From: DATIXD01 sp035518875 | GTDB lineage: Bacteria; Pseudomonadota; Gammaproteobacteria; Methylococcales; Methylococcaceae | DNA length: 21,085 nucleotides | NCBI GenBank assembly: GCA_035518875.1 | Contig: DATIXD010000315.1 | Span: 1 to 21,085 of the forward strand | Reading direction: 5' to 3' | Part shown: positions 1 to 8,348 of the stretch, piece after piece | Numbering within the stretch: position 1 is the stretch's first letter | Layout: each line of letters opens with the position of its first letter | Position numbers and translations under genes: made by a program | The notes under the pieces: model-generated | The model's input: only the letters and a program-made list of their open reading frames with translations | Told to the model about the DNA's origin: nothing | Databases searched by the model: none

Positions 1-47
1 TGTTGGGTATTCCGCCCCTGTAATGTGATCGTGCCGGAAATCAGTCT

Positions 48-75
48 CCGACCTTGCCGCACATTTTGTTATAAT
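48..75 (+). promoter_or_regulatory. candidate sigma-70 promoter of gyrA
   Basis: A perfect -10 hexamer TATAAT lies at 70-75. The best -35 match 16 bp upstream is CCGACC at 48-53, only 3 of 6 consensus bases. The leader to the gyrA start would be about 100 nt. A strong -10 with a poor -35 fits the supercoiling-sensitive gyrase promoters known in other bacteria, but that is inference. No other gene is seen in 1-182. Confidence 0.4.
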
Positions 76-182
76 TTCTCGACTTGGCGCTTTCGTCTGC
101 GACAGGCCAAAACGATCTTGGCCTCGGTGCGTAAACGGAGTAACGATCCTTCCCCGCCTTATTCGCAAACTCAACGGTCCTG

Positions 183-2765
183 ATGTCCTCCTTCGCCAAA
201 GAAATCATTCCGGTCAACCTCGAAGACGAGATGAGGCAGTCCTACCTCGATTACGCCATGAGCGTGATCGTGGGACGCGCCCTGCCCGATGCCCGCGACG
301 GGCTCAAGCCGGTGCATCGCCGGGTTCTGTACGCTATGCAGGAGCTCGGCAACGACTGGAACAAACCGTACAAGAAGTCGGCCCGCGTGGTCGGCGACGT
401 TATCGGTAAATACCATCCGCACGGCGATACGGCTGTTTACGACACCATCGTTCGGATGGCGCAGCCGTTCTCGTTGCGTTACATGCTGATCGACGGCCAG
501 GGCAACTTCGGTTCGGTGGACGGCGACCCGCCGGCCGCCATGCGGTACACCGAGGTGCGGATGGCCCGCATCGCCCATGAATTGCTGGCCGATCTGGACA
601 AGGAAACCGTCGATTTCGCGCCGAACTACGACGAATCCGAGCGCGAGCCTTCCGTATTGCCGACGCGGATTCCGAATCTGCTGGTCAACGGCTCCGCCGG
701 CATCGCCGTGGGTATGGCAACGAATATCCCGCCGCACAATCTCAGCGAGGTCATTAACGCCTGTCTGGCCTTGATCGAGGATCCTGACGTCAGCATCCAG
801 GAGCTGATGCAGTTGATTCCCGGTCCTGATTTCCCCACCGCCGGGCTAATCAACGGTGCGGGCGGTATCCGCGAGGCCTATCTAACCGGGCGCGGGCGTA
901 TCTATCTGCGTGCCCGCTGTCAGTTCGAAGGGGAAGAGGGCGGTAGGCAGAGCATCATCGTCAACGAACTGCCTTATCAGGTGAACAAGGCGCGCCTGTT
1001 GGAAAAGATCGCCGAGCTGGTCAAGGATGGCAAGCTGGAAGGGATTTCCGGCCTGCGCGACGAGTCGGATAAGGACGGCATGCGCATGGTGATCGAGCTG
1101 CGCCGCAATGAAGTTCCGGAAGTGGTGCTCAACAATCTGTATCAGCAGACCCAGTTGCAGAGCGTGTTCGGCATCAACATGGTGGCGCTGCTGGATGGCC
1201 GTCCGCGCTGCATGAATCTCAAGGAAATGTTGGCCGCCTTCGTCGATCATCGCCGCGAAGTGGTGACGCGGCGTACGGTGTTTGAATTGCGCAAGGCCCG
1301 CGAACGCGCGCATATTTTGGAAGGCCTCGCGGTTGCCCTGGCCAACATCGACGAAATCATCGAGACGATCAAGACCTCGGCCAACCCTGCGGAGGCCAAG
1401 GAAAGATTGCTGGGCCGGGCTTGGCGTTCCGGCGTCGTGTCCGAGTTGCTGGCGCGGGCCGAGGAGGCCTGGCGTTCGCGCCCGGAAAATCTTGAATCCA
1501 TTTACGGCATGGGGGATGAGGGTTACCGGCTCTCGCCGGCTCAGGCCCAAGCGATCCTCGATCTGCGTCTGCACCGCCTCACCGGGCTGGAGCAGGACAA
1601 GATCATCGACGAATACAAGCAACTGCTGGCACAGATCGATGAGTTACTGGAAATCCTCGCCAACGATGCGCGCCTGATGGAGGTCATCCGCGAGGAACTC
1701 GTCGCGGTGCGTGATCAATTCGGCGATGCGCGCCGCACCGAGATCATCCAGAACCGACTTGACCTCAGCGCCGAAGACCTCATCACCGAGGAGGACATGG
1801 TGGTGACGGTCTCCCACGAGGGCTATGTCAAATCCCAGCCGCTGTCGGATTACCGTGCCCAGCGCCGCGGCGGTCGCGGCAAGCAGGCGGCGTCCACCAA
1901 AGAAGAAGACTACATCGAGAAACTCGTCGTCGCCAACACCCACGACACCATCCTGTGCTTCTCCAGCACCGGCAAGGTCTACTGGCTGAAGGTTTACGAA
2001 CTGCCTGTGGCCAGTCGCACTGCGCGCGGAAGGCCCTTCGTCAACCTTCTGCCGCTGGAGGAGGGGGAGAAGATCAACGCCATCCTGCCGGTGCGCGAAT
2101 TCGACGAGAGCCACTACATCTTCATGGCCACTACGTCCGCCACGGTCAAGAAGGTGCCGCTGCGCGAATTTGAAAGGCCGCGTCCCAGCGGGAAGATCGC
2201 CATCGAGCTGCGCGAGGATGATCGCTTGGTCAACGTGGCGATCACCAACGGCAATCAGGACGTGTTGCTGTTCAGCAGCGACGGCAAGGCGGTGTGTTTC
2301 AGGGAAACCGATGTTCGGCCGATGGGGCGCACGGCCAGCGGTGTACGCGGCATGACCCTGGGCGAAGGGCAGAAAGTCATTGCCCTCATCATCGCCAGCG
2401 AGGGCACGGTGCTGAACATCACCGAGAACGGCTATGGCAAGCGTACGAAATTGGACGAATTCCCGCGCCACAGGCGAGGCGGGCAGGGCGTCATCGCCAT
2501 CCAGACCAGCGTCCGCAACGGCGCGGTGGTCGGCGCCACCCTGGTCGAGGATCACGACGAGATCATGCTGATCACCGATGCCGGCACCTTGGTGCGTACC
2601 CGCGTGGACGAGATTTCCGTGCTGAGCCGAAATACCCAGGGCGTCACGGTCATCAAATTGAGCTCCGGCGAAAAAGTGGTGGGCGTGGATCGTATCGCCA
2701 ATCTGCCGGGCGAGGCCGAAGGTGATGCGGAAGCTTCGCTGCCCGACGATGAGACCGGCGTGTAG
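183..2765 (+). CDS. gyrA: DNA gyrase subunit A
   Basis: GyrA is the DNA breaking-rejoining subunit of the type II topoisomerase (GyrA2GyrB2) that introduces negative supercoils. The 860-aa product aligns without gaps to the N-terminus of E. coli GyrA (875 aa), so numbering is shared. The catalytic tyrosine is Tyr122 in AAMRYTE, and the quinolone-determining stretch HPHGDTAVYDT has Thr83 and Asp87. The breakage-reunion domain covers about residues 1-525. The C-terminal beta-pinwheel carries the GyrA box QRRGGRGK at 560-567, needed for DNA wrapping, and ends in an acidic tail. ATG 183 gives the expected MSSFAKEI start, although no good ribosome binding site is visible. It is the first gene of the supraoperon. 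A small hairpin follows the stop. Confidence 0.98.
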   Translation: MSSFAKEIIPVNLEDEMRQSYLDYAMSVIVGRALPDARDGLKPVHRRVLYAMQELGNDWNKPYKKSARVVGDVIGKYHPHGDTAVYDTIVRMAQPFSLRYMLIDGQGNFGSVDGDPPAAMRYTEVRMARIAHELLADLDKETVDFAPNYDESEREPSVLPTRIPNLLVNGSAGIAVGMATNIPPHNLSEVINACLALIEDPDVSIQELMQLIPGPDFPTAGLINGAGGIREAYLTGRGRIYLRARCQFEGEEGGRQSIIVNELPYQVNKARLLEKIAELVKDGKLEGISGLRDESDKDGMRMVIELRRNEVPEVVLNNLYQQTQLQSVFGINMVALLDGRPRCMNLKEMLAAFVDHRREVVTRRTVFELRKARERAHILEGLAVALANIDEIIETIKTSANPAEAKERLLGRAWRSGVVSELLARAEEAWRSRPENLESIYGMGDEGYRLSPAQAQAILDLRLHRLTGLEQDKIIDEYKQLLAQIDELLEILANDARLMEVIREELVAVRDQFGDARRTEIIQNRLDLSAEDLITEEDMVVTVSHEGYVKSQPLSDYRAQRRGGRGKQAASTKEEDYIEKLVVANTHDTILCFSSTGKVYWLKVYELPVASRTARGRPFVNLLPLEEGEKINAILPVREFDESHYIFMATTSATVKKVPLREFERPRPSGKIAIELREDDRLVNVAITNGNQDVLLFSSDGKAVCFRETDVRPMGRTASGVRGMTLGEGQKVIALIIASEGTVLNITENGYGKRTKLDEFPRHRRGGQGVIAIQTSVRNGAVVGATLVEDHDEIMLITDAGTLVRTRVDEISVLSRNTQGVTVIKLSSGEKVVGVDRIANLPGEAEGDAEASLPDDETGV

Positions 2766-2780
2766 ACGAGCCTGATTCCC

Positions 2781-2798
2781 GACGATTCGCCGATCGTC
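2781..2798 (+). other. small hairpin between gyrA and serC
   Basis: GACGAT (2781-2786) and ATCGTC (2793-2798) form a 6-bp stem with a 6-nt loop, 15 nt after the gyrA stop. There is no T-run, so it is not a standard intrinsic terminator. It could be an RNA processing or pausing site in the 89-nt gyrA-serC gap, or chance. Confidence 0.3.
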
Positions 2799-2854
2799 AC
2801 AAGTGTTACACGAGACGGAAGCGTGGTTCAACCAACCTGACCAGGAGATTACGT

Positions 2855-3937
2855 ATGTCGAGGATTTACAATTTTAGCCCCGGCCCATCGATGTTGCCCG
2901 AGGCCGTGCTGCAGCGCGCTCGGGAGGAGTTGCTCGATTATCGAGGGACCGGCATGTCGGTGATGGAAATGAGTCATCGCGGCAAGGATTACGTCGCCAT
3001 CGCCGAAAAAGCCGATTCGGACCTGCGCGAGTTGCTGTCGATTCCCGCGAATTACCGAGTCCTTTTCATGCAGGGCGGGGCCACGGCTCAATTCGCGGCG
3101 GTACCCATGAACCTGCTGCGGGGCAAAGCCTCCGCCTCCTATGTCGACACCGGCATCTGGTCGGGCAAGGCGATCGACGAGGCGAAGGCCCATTGCGAGG
3201 TGAAGCGGGCGGCAAGCGCCAAGGACTTAGGCTTCACGACGATTCCAACCAGGAGTGCCTGGACGGTCGACCCCGATGCGGCCTACTTGCACTACACCTC
3301 CAATGAAACCATCAACGGCGTCGAGTTTCAGGAAATTCCGGACTCGGCTGGCCTGCCGCTGGTTTGCGATATGTCCTCCAATATTCTGTCGCGCCCGCTG
3401 GACGTGAGCCGCTTCGGCGTCATTTACGCCGGCGCGCAGAAAAACATGGGGCCGGCGGGCATCACCGCGGTCATCGTGCGCGAAGACTTGATCGGGCAAT
3501 CCCAGCCGGGCACGCCGGGCATCTTCGATTACAAGAAGCAGGCCGACAACGGTTCGATGCTAAATACGCCGCCAACCTACAACTGGTACCTGCTGGGTCT
3601 GGTGCTGGAATGGCTGAAGGAGCAGGGCGGCTTGGCCGCCATCGAGGCGCGCAATATCCGCAAGGCGGAGAAGCTGTACGCGGCCATCGACGCCTCGCCG
3701 TTTTATTCCAATCCGGTCGATGCGACCTACCGCTCGCGGATGAATGTGCCGTTCCGTCTGGCCAAGCCTGAATTGGAAAAAACGTTCGCCGTCGAGGCCA
3801 AAACTGCCGGCCTGGCGACGCTGGAGGGTCATCGCTCGGTGGGTGGGATGCGCGCCAGCATCTACAACGCGATGCCGGAGGCCGGGGTGGATGCGCTGAT
3901 CGCATTCATGGCGGAATTCGAACGCAAGTACGGCTGA
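2855..3937 (+). CDS. serC: phosphoserine aminotransferase
   Basis: SerC is a cytosolic PLP enzyme that transaminates 3-phosphohydroxypyruvate with glutamate to phosphoserine. In many gammaproteobacteria it also acts on the erythrose-4-phosphate-derived keto acid of pyridoxal phosphate synthesis (PdxF). The product is 360 aa (E. coli 362). It opens with the family hallmark IYNFSPGPSMLPE and has the PLP-binding lysine at about Lys196 in GAQKNMGPAG, with HRSVGGMRASIYNAMP near the C-terminus. ATG 2855 is preceded by AGGAG at 2843-2847. Its stop overlaps the ribosome binding site of the next gene, which catalyses the previous step, so the two are probably translationally coupled. Confidence 0.97.
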   Translation: MSRIYNFSPGPSMLPEAVLQRAREELLDYRGTGMSVMEMSHRGKDYVAIAEKADSDLRELLSIPANYRVLFMQGGATAQFAAVPMNLLRGKASASYVDTGIWSGKAIDEAKAHCEVKRAASAKDLGFTTIPTRSAWTVDPDAAYLHYTSNETINGVEFQEIPDSAGLPLVCDMSSNILSRPLDVSRFGVIYAGAQKNMGPAGITAVIVREDLIGQSQPGTPGIFDYKKQADNGSMLNTPPTYNWYLLGLVLEWLKEQGGLAAIEARNIRKAEKLYAAIDASPFYSNPVDATYRSRMNVPFRLAKPELEKTFAVEAKTAGLATLEGHRSVGGMRASIYNAMPEAGVDALIAFMAEFERKYG

Positions 3938-3946
3938 GGAGGCTCC

Positions 3947-5113
3947 ATGTACAAGGTTCTGACTTACAACAACATTTCACTCGCCGGTCTGGAAAGGCTG
4001 CCGCGCGATAGGTATGAGGTCGCTTCGGAAATCCAGCACCCGGATGCCGTCCTGCTGCGTTCTTTCAAGCTGCACGGCGTGCCCATCCCGGATTCGGTGA
4101 AGTGTGTCGGGCGCGCCGGGGCGGGTGTGAACAATATTCCGGTTCCCGAATATTCCAAACGCGGCATCCCGGTGTTCAACGCGCCGGGCGCCAATGCCAA
4201 TGCCGTTAAAGAGCTGGCAATCGCCGGCATGTTACTGGCCGCCCGCAACATTTGCCAGGCTTGGGATTTCACTCGCTCGCTCGCAGGCGACGACGAGGCC
4301 GTGAGTCAAGTGGTGGAAAAGGGCAAGAAAAACTTCGCCGGCTTCGAGTTGGCCGGCAAGACCCTGGGGGTCCTGGGCTTGGGCGCGATCGGTGTGAAGG
4401 TCGCCAACACGGCGCTGGCTCTGGGTATGAAGGTGATCGGTTTCGATCCGCTGTTGACAGTGGACAGCGCCTGGCAGTTATCCTCAACGGTGGCCAAGGC
4501 CTCCAGCATCGATGATCTGGTTGCCGGGTCGGATTTCGTTAGCTTGCACATCCCGTACAATGAGCAAACGCACAACATGATCAATCCGGCACGGGTCAAG
4601 ATCATGAAGCAAGGCGCGGTTCTACTGAATCTCTCGCGCGCCGGCATCGTCGACGACGCGAGCGTGTGTGCGGCTCTGGATTCGGGCAAGCTCGGCGCCT
4701 ATGTCTGCGATTTTCCCTCCGCCGCGCTGATCAAACAACGTGGCGTGATTCTGCTCCCGCATATCGGGGCCTCTACCGAAGAAGCCGAGGACAATTGTGC
4801 CATCATGGTGGCCGAGCAAATCCGCGATTTTCTGGAAAACGGCAACATCCGCAATTCGGTCAATTTCCCGGAAGTCGTCATGCCGCGTACCGAAGGCTGT
4901 CGGTTGGGTGTCGCCAACGAAAACGTCCCCAATATGGTGAGTCAGATATCTAGCGCGCTGGCGGAGGCCAATCTCAACATCGTCGACCTGCTGAATAAAT
5001 CCAAGGGTGAATACGCCTACACCCTGATCGATCTTGGCGGTGACGTGCCGCCTCAAACGTTCGCGAAAATTCGGGCGATCAATGGCGTGTTGTCCGCCCG
5101 ACTCATTGGATAA
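3947..5113 (+). CDS. serA: D-3-phosphoglycerate dehydrogenase, short ACT-domain form
   Basis: This NAD-dependent enzyme of the D-2-hydroxyacid dehydrogenase family oxidises 3-phosphoglycerate to 3-phosphohydroxypyruvate, the substrate of the neighbouring SerC. The product is 388 aa (E. coli 410). The Rossmann motif GLGAIG is at 144-149 with acidic Asp168 at the end of strand 2. Active-site Arg231 (NLSRAGIVDD) and His272 (LLPHIGAST) are present. The C-terminal ~75 residues (from about 318, RLGVANENVPNMV) form an ACT-like serine-sensing domain. The usual catalytic glutamate is not seen: where E. coli has DVFPTEP this protein has CDFPSAA (254-260). Relatives of this short form also carry a DFP motif there, as far as I recall. 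Perfect AGGAGG at 3937-3942 supports ATG 3947. Confidence 0.93.
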   Translation: MYKVLTYNNISLAGLERLPRDRYEVASEIQHPDAVLLRSFKLHGVPIPDSVKCVGRAGAGVNNIPVPEYSKRGIPVFNAPGANANAVKELAIAGMLLAARNICQAWDFTRSLAGDDEAVSQVVEKGKKNFAGFELAGKTLGVLGLGAIGVKVANTALALGMKVIGFDPLLTVDSAWQLSSTVAKASSIDDLVAGSDFVSLHIPYNEQTHNMINPARVKIMKQGAVLLNLSRAGIVDDASVCAALDSGKLGAYVCDFPSAALIKQRGVILLPHIGASTEEAEDNCAIMVAEQIRDFLENGNIRNSVNFPEVVMPRTEGCRLGVANENVPNMVSQISSALAEANLNIVDLLNKSKGEYAYTLIDLGGDVPPQTFAKIRAINGVLSARLIG

Positions 5114-5137
5114 AGCGAGAGCCTTCAGGCACAAAAC

Positions 5138-6244
5138 GTGGAGAGAAAGAACGGCCGCACGGCGGTCGATCAAGCGCTTGCGGAACTCCGCAAACAAATC
5201 GATTCGATAGACGATGAGATCCTTGATCTGTTGAATCGACGTGCGCGCTGCGCTCAGCGAGTGGCGGAGACGAAATCCGCCGCGGGCGAAATGGATTGCT
5301 TCTATCGCCCCGAGCGCGAGGTCGAAGTGTTGTGCCGCATCGCCGGCAAAAATCCGGGGCCGCTCGGTCAGGAAGCCGTGGTGCGCTTTTTCCGGGAGCT
5401 CATGTCGGAATGCCTCGCTCTGGAAAAACCGCTCGCCGTCGCATTTTTGGGTCCTGAGGGCACGTTCACCCAGCAGGCGGCCTACAAGCATTTCGGTCAT
5501 GCCATTAAGGCGGTGTCTGTTCCCGCTATCGACGAGATTTTTCGCGCGGTGGAAAGCGGTGCCTGTCAGTTTGGCGTCGTGCCCGTGGAAAACTCGACCG
5601 AAGGCGTGATCACCCATACCTTGGACAGTTTCTTGCGCTCACCCCTGTTGATTGCCGGCGAGGTGATTCTGCGAATCCATCACAACCTGATGAGCAATCT
5701 GACCGATTTGCAGGAAGTCCGGCACGTCTTCTCCCATCAACAGTCCCTGGGGCAGTGCCGGGGATGGCTGGACCACTATCTCCCCAAGGTCGAACGCACC
5801 GGTGTCAGCAGCAATGCGGAAGCTGCTCGGCTCGCCGCCGTCACGCCCAATAGTGCGGCGATCGCCGGCCGGGTGGCCGCCGAGTTGTACGGCTTGGGCA
5901 TACTGGCGAGCAACATCGAGGACGAACCGGACAACACCACGCGGTTTCTAGTAATCGGCCGTCATCCCGTGGGCCCGACTGGCAACGATAAAACTTCCCT
6001 GCTGGTGTCGACCCGGAATTACCCCGGGGCGTTGTACAATACCCTGGAGCCCTTCGCTCGCTACCAGATCAGCATGTGCAAAATCGAATCCCGTCCTTCG
6101 CGCCGCGGCGCATGGGACTACGTGTTTTTCATCGATGTGGAAGGCCACCAGCAGGATCCGGGGCTGGCGGAAGCGCTGAAAGTTCTGGAGGAGCATGTTG
6201 TCATGCTGAAGATCCTTGGGTCTTACCCGCGGGCGATCAACTGA
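5138..6244 (+). CDS. pheA: bifunctional chorismate mutase / prephenate dehydratase (P-protein)
   Basis: It converts chorismate to prephenate and prephenate to phenylpyruvate, the committed steps to phenylalanine, in the cytosol. Over 368 aa, an AroQ-type chorismate mutase covers about residues 10-92 (LRKQIDSIDDEILDLLNRR). A prephenate dehydratase domain starts near 97 (VAFLGPEGTFTQQAA) and includes the TRF catalytic motif near 266-268 (NTTRFLVIG). An ACT domain from about 284 has GALYNTLEPF and the ESRP phenylalanine-binding motif near 317-320. The start is GTG 5138, since no ATG lies in frame nearby and the mutase helix begins at once. The ribosome binding site is weak. It lies 24 nt after serA. 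Confidence 0.97.
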   Translation: MERKNGRTAVDQALAELRKQIDSIDDEILDLLNRRARCAQRVAETKSAAGEMDCFYRPEREVEVLCRIAGKNPGPLGQEAVVRFFRELMSECLALEKPLAVAFLGPEGTFTQQAAYKHFGHAIKAVSVPAIDEIFRAVESGACQFGVVPVENSTEGVITHTLDSFLRSPLLIAGEVILRIHHNLMSNLTDLQEVRHVFSHQQSLGQCRGWLDHYLPKVERTGVSSNAEAARLAAVTPNSAAIAGRVAAELYGLGILASNIEDEPDNTTRFLVIGRHPVGPTGNDKTSLLVSTRNYPGALYNTLEPFARYQISMCKIESRPSRRGAWDYVFFIDVEGHQQDPGLAEALKVLEEHVVMLKILGSYPRAIN

Positions 6245-6279
6245 ACCTTAGATTTTCCCGGGGCAAGCGCAAGATTGAG

Positions 6280-6336
6280 GTTGGGTTGGCCCGACATGAG
6301 CCTTCAATGTTGGGTTACGGCCACCCCTAGCCCGAC
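6280..6336 (+). repeat. two tandem related hairpins (REP-like) between pheA and hisC
   Basis: The 136-nt pheA-hisC gap holds two stem-loops with the same stem, GTTGGG paired with CCCGAC. The first spans 6280-6295 with a 4-nt loop. The second spans 6309-6336: GTTGGGTTA pairs with TAGCCCGAC (nine pairs, two of them G-U) around a 10-nt loop. Neither is followed by a T-run, so they look like a REP-type palindromic repeat or RNA-stabilising element rather than an intrinsic terminator. Confidence 0.5.
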
Positions 6337-6380
6337 CTACAACGGTCAGTAGCCCTTCATAATTTCGACGAACCATACGC

Positions 6381-7478
6381 ATGAAAGCAGAACAACTCGC
6401 CGTTGCGGGTGTCAGACGGTTGCAGCCGTATCAGCCGGGCAAGCCCATCAGCGAACTGGAAAGGGAGCTGGGCTTGACCCGGATCATCAAGCTGGCTTCG
6501 AACGAAAATCCCTTGGGTTCGAGCCCGAAAGCACTGGCGGCGGCACGCAGCGGCTTGAGCGAACTGCATCTTTATCCCGACGGCAGCGGATTCGAGCTGA
6601 AGACCGCGCTGGCGGCGAAACTAGGGGTCGATTTCGAACAGATCACCCTGGGCAACGGCTCCAACGACGTGCTCGAACTTGCGGCGCGCGCTTTTCTCTC
6701 CGCTGAGCACGCGGCGGTATTTTCCGAACACGCCTTCGCCGTTTACCCCATCGTGACTCAGGCGGTCGGTGCGCAGGCGCGGATCGCGCCCGCTCTCCGC
6801 TATGGCCACGATCTCGACGCGATGGCCGGCCTGGTCGATCGTAATGTCCGGGTGGTTTTCATCGCCAACCCGAACAATCCTACGGGAACCTGGTTGAGTC
6901 GCGAGGAACTGCGGCGTTTTCTGGGTCTGATGCCCGAACAGGTCATCGTCGTCATTGACGAGGCCTATTTCGAATATGTGCGGGAGCCCGATTATCCAAA
7001 TGCCCTCACATGGCTGGACCAATTCCCGAACCTCATCGTCACCCGAACTTTCTCGAAAGCTTACGGGCTGGCGGGGCTGCGCGTGGGCTATGCGGTGTCG
7101 AGTCCGGAAGTTGCGGACTTGCTGAACAGGGTTCGGCAACCGTTCAACGTCAATTCGCTGGCTCTGGTGGCGGCGACTGCGGCGCTGGCGGACGAGGATC
7201 ATCTGGCTCGCTCTGTCCATTTGAACGGCGAAGGGCTCAAACAACTCGGTGCGGCCTTTTCGCAGCGCGGGTTGCGGTTTATTCCGTCGGCGGGGAATTT
7301 TCTCGCCGTGGACGTAGGTCGTCCCGCCGCCCCGGTTTACGAAGCCTTGCTACGGGAGGGCGTGATCGTTCGGCCCATCGCCAATTACGGGCTGCCGAAT
7401 CATCTTCGCGTGACGATCGGCACACTGGAAGAAAACGGTATCTTCCTGAGCGCCCTGGATCGCGTGTTGGGCTCATGA
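6381..7478 (+). CDS. hisC: histidinol-phosphate / aromatic aminotransferase (HisC family)
   Basis: This class I/II PLP aminotransferase of the HisC family has 365 aa. Visible motifs are the N-terminal LASNENPLGSSPKAL, NPNNPTGTWLSREEL, and the PLP lysine at about Lys226 in TFSKAYGLAGLRVGYA. HisC converts imidazole-acetol phosphate to histidinol phosphate. Copies located between pheA and tyrA (HisC2/HisHb in pseudomonads) are known to act as aromatic aminotransferases on phenylpyruvate, hydroxyphenylpyruvate or prephenate, and I infer this here from position. A second hisC in the main his operon elsewhere in the genome would support that. ATG 6381 has no clear ribosome binding site. Its TGA overlaps the tyrA start (ATGA). 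Confidence 0.93.
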   Translation: MKAEQLAVAGVRRLQPYQPGKPISELERELGLTRIIKLASNENPLGSSPKALAAARSGLSELHLYPDGSGFELKTALAAKLGVDFEQITLGNGSNDVLELAARAFLSAEHAAVFSEHAFAVYPIVTQAVGAQARIAPALRYGHDLDAMAGLVDRNVRVVFIANPNNPTGTWLSREELRRFLGLMPEQVIVVIDEAYFEYVREPDYPNALTWLDQFPNLIVTRTFSKAYGLAGLRVGYAVSSPEVADLLNRVRQPFNVNSLALVAATAALADEDHLARSVHLNGEGLKQLGAAFSQRGLRFIPSAGNFLAVDVGRPAAPVYEALLREGVIVRPIANYGLPNHLRVTIGTLEENGIFLSALDRVLGS

Positions 7479-8344
7479 TCGAGCGCCTCTGCGTCATCGG
7501 CGTCGGCTTGATCGGCGGCTCCATCGCACGCTCGGCGAGGTGCAAGCGCCTCTGCCGCGAAATCGTGGGGGTCGACGCCGACCGCGCCAATCTGCACAAA
7601 GCGCTCGATCTGGGCGTAATCGATGCTGCTTTCACGAATGCGACCGAGGGTGCGGCGGGCGCCGACTGGGTGGTGATTGCAACGCCCGTCGGGGCGTTCG
7701 AATCGGTGTTCGAAGCACTGCGTCCGGTCTGGGCGGAACGGGCGATCTATACCGATGCCGGCAGCACCAAGCAAAGCGTCATAGAGGCCGCACGTACGAT
7801 ATTCGGTCAAGTTCCCCCGAATTTCGTGCCGGCCCATCCCGTCGCCGGCGCGGAGCGCAGCGGCGTCGAGGCTGCGACCGACGATCTTTACCAAGGCAAA
7901 CGCGTGATCCTGACCCCTTTGCCTGCTACCAGTTACATCGCCCTGAAACGGGTCGAGGCGTTTTGGCAGGCTGTCGGCGCGAAGGTGTCCGACATGGACC
8001 CGGCCCATCACGACGAGGTGCTGGCCGCGACCAGCCACTTGCCTCACGTCCTGGCTTATGCCCTGGTGCACATGCTCGGACAAAAGAACGCGCAGCAGGA
8101 GATTTTTCAATATGCTGCCGGTGGGTTTCGCGACTTTACGCGTATCGCTTCCAGCGATCCGAAGATGTGGCTGGATATCTGCCTAGCGAACCGGACGCAG
8201 ATCGTGCCTCTTATCGCGCAGCTTTGCGATGAGTTGAACGCCGTCGCTGGAATGCTGGACAAACGTGCTGCCAATGATTTGCTCGAGTTTTTCGCCAGTG
8301 CTCGTAACGCGCGGCAACAATTTTTGGATCAAGCGGAAAAATGA
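7475..8344 (+). CDS. tyrA: prephenate/arogenate dehydrogenase
   Basis: TyrA oxidatively decarboxylates prephenate to 4-hydroxyphenylpyruvate (or arogenate to tyrosine). The 289-aa product starts MIERLCVIGVGLIGGS with the dinucleotide motif GVGLIG at 9-14. It has VIATPVGAFESV, the HPVAGAERSG motif with the substrate-site histidine, and TSHLPHVLAYALV. The reading frame is open far upstream inside hisC, but the Rossmann fold begins right at ATG 7475, which overlaps the hisC stop by 4 nt (ATGA), so this is the start. There is no mutase or ACT domain. Prephenate versus arogenate preference cannot be told from sequence by eye. In pseudomonads tyrA is fused to aroA; here the two are separate but only 4 nt apart. 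Confidence 0.95.
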   Translation: MIERLCVIGVGLIGGSIARSARCKRLCREIVGVDADRANLHKALDLGVIDAAFTNATEGAAGADWVVIATPVGAFESVFEALRPVWAERAIYTDAGSTKQSVIEAARTIFGQVPPNFVPAHPVAGAERSGVEAATDDLYQGKRVILTPLPATSYIALKRVEAFWQAVGAKVSDMDPAHHDEVLAATSHLPHVLAYALVHMLGQKNAQQEIFQYAAGGFRDFTRIASSDPKMWLDICLANRTQIVPLIAQLCDELNAVAGMLDKRAANDLLEFFASARNARQQFLDQAEK

Positions 8345-8348
8345 CACG

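Noticed and set aside
1644..2831. Long - strand open frame (395 codons) opposite gyrA, with others at 882-1622 and 6621-7244
   Set aside because: They are shadows of gyrA and hisC caused by high GC codon bias; no family likeness.
7010..7474. 155-codon N-terminal extension of the tyrA frame
   Set aside because: It reads hisC DNA in another frame; the Rossmann fold begins at ATG 7475.
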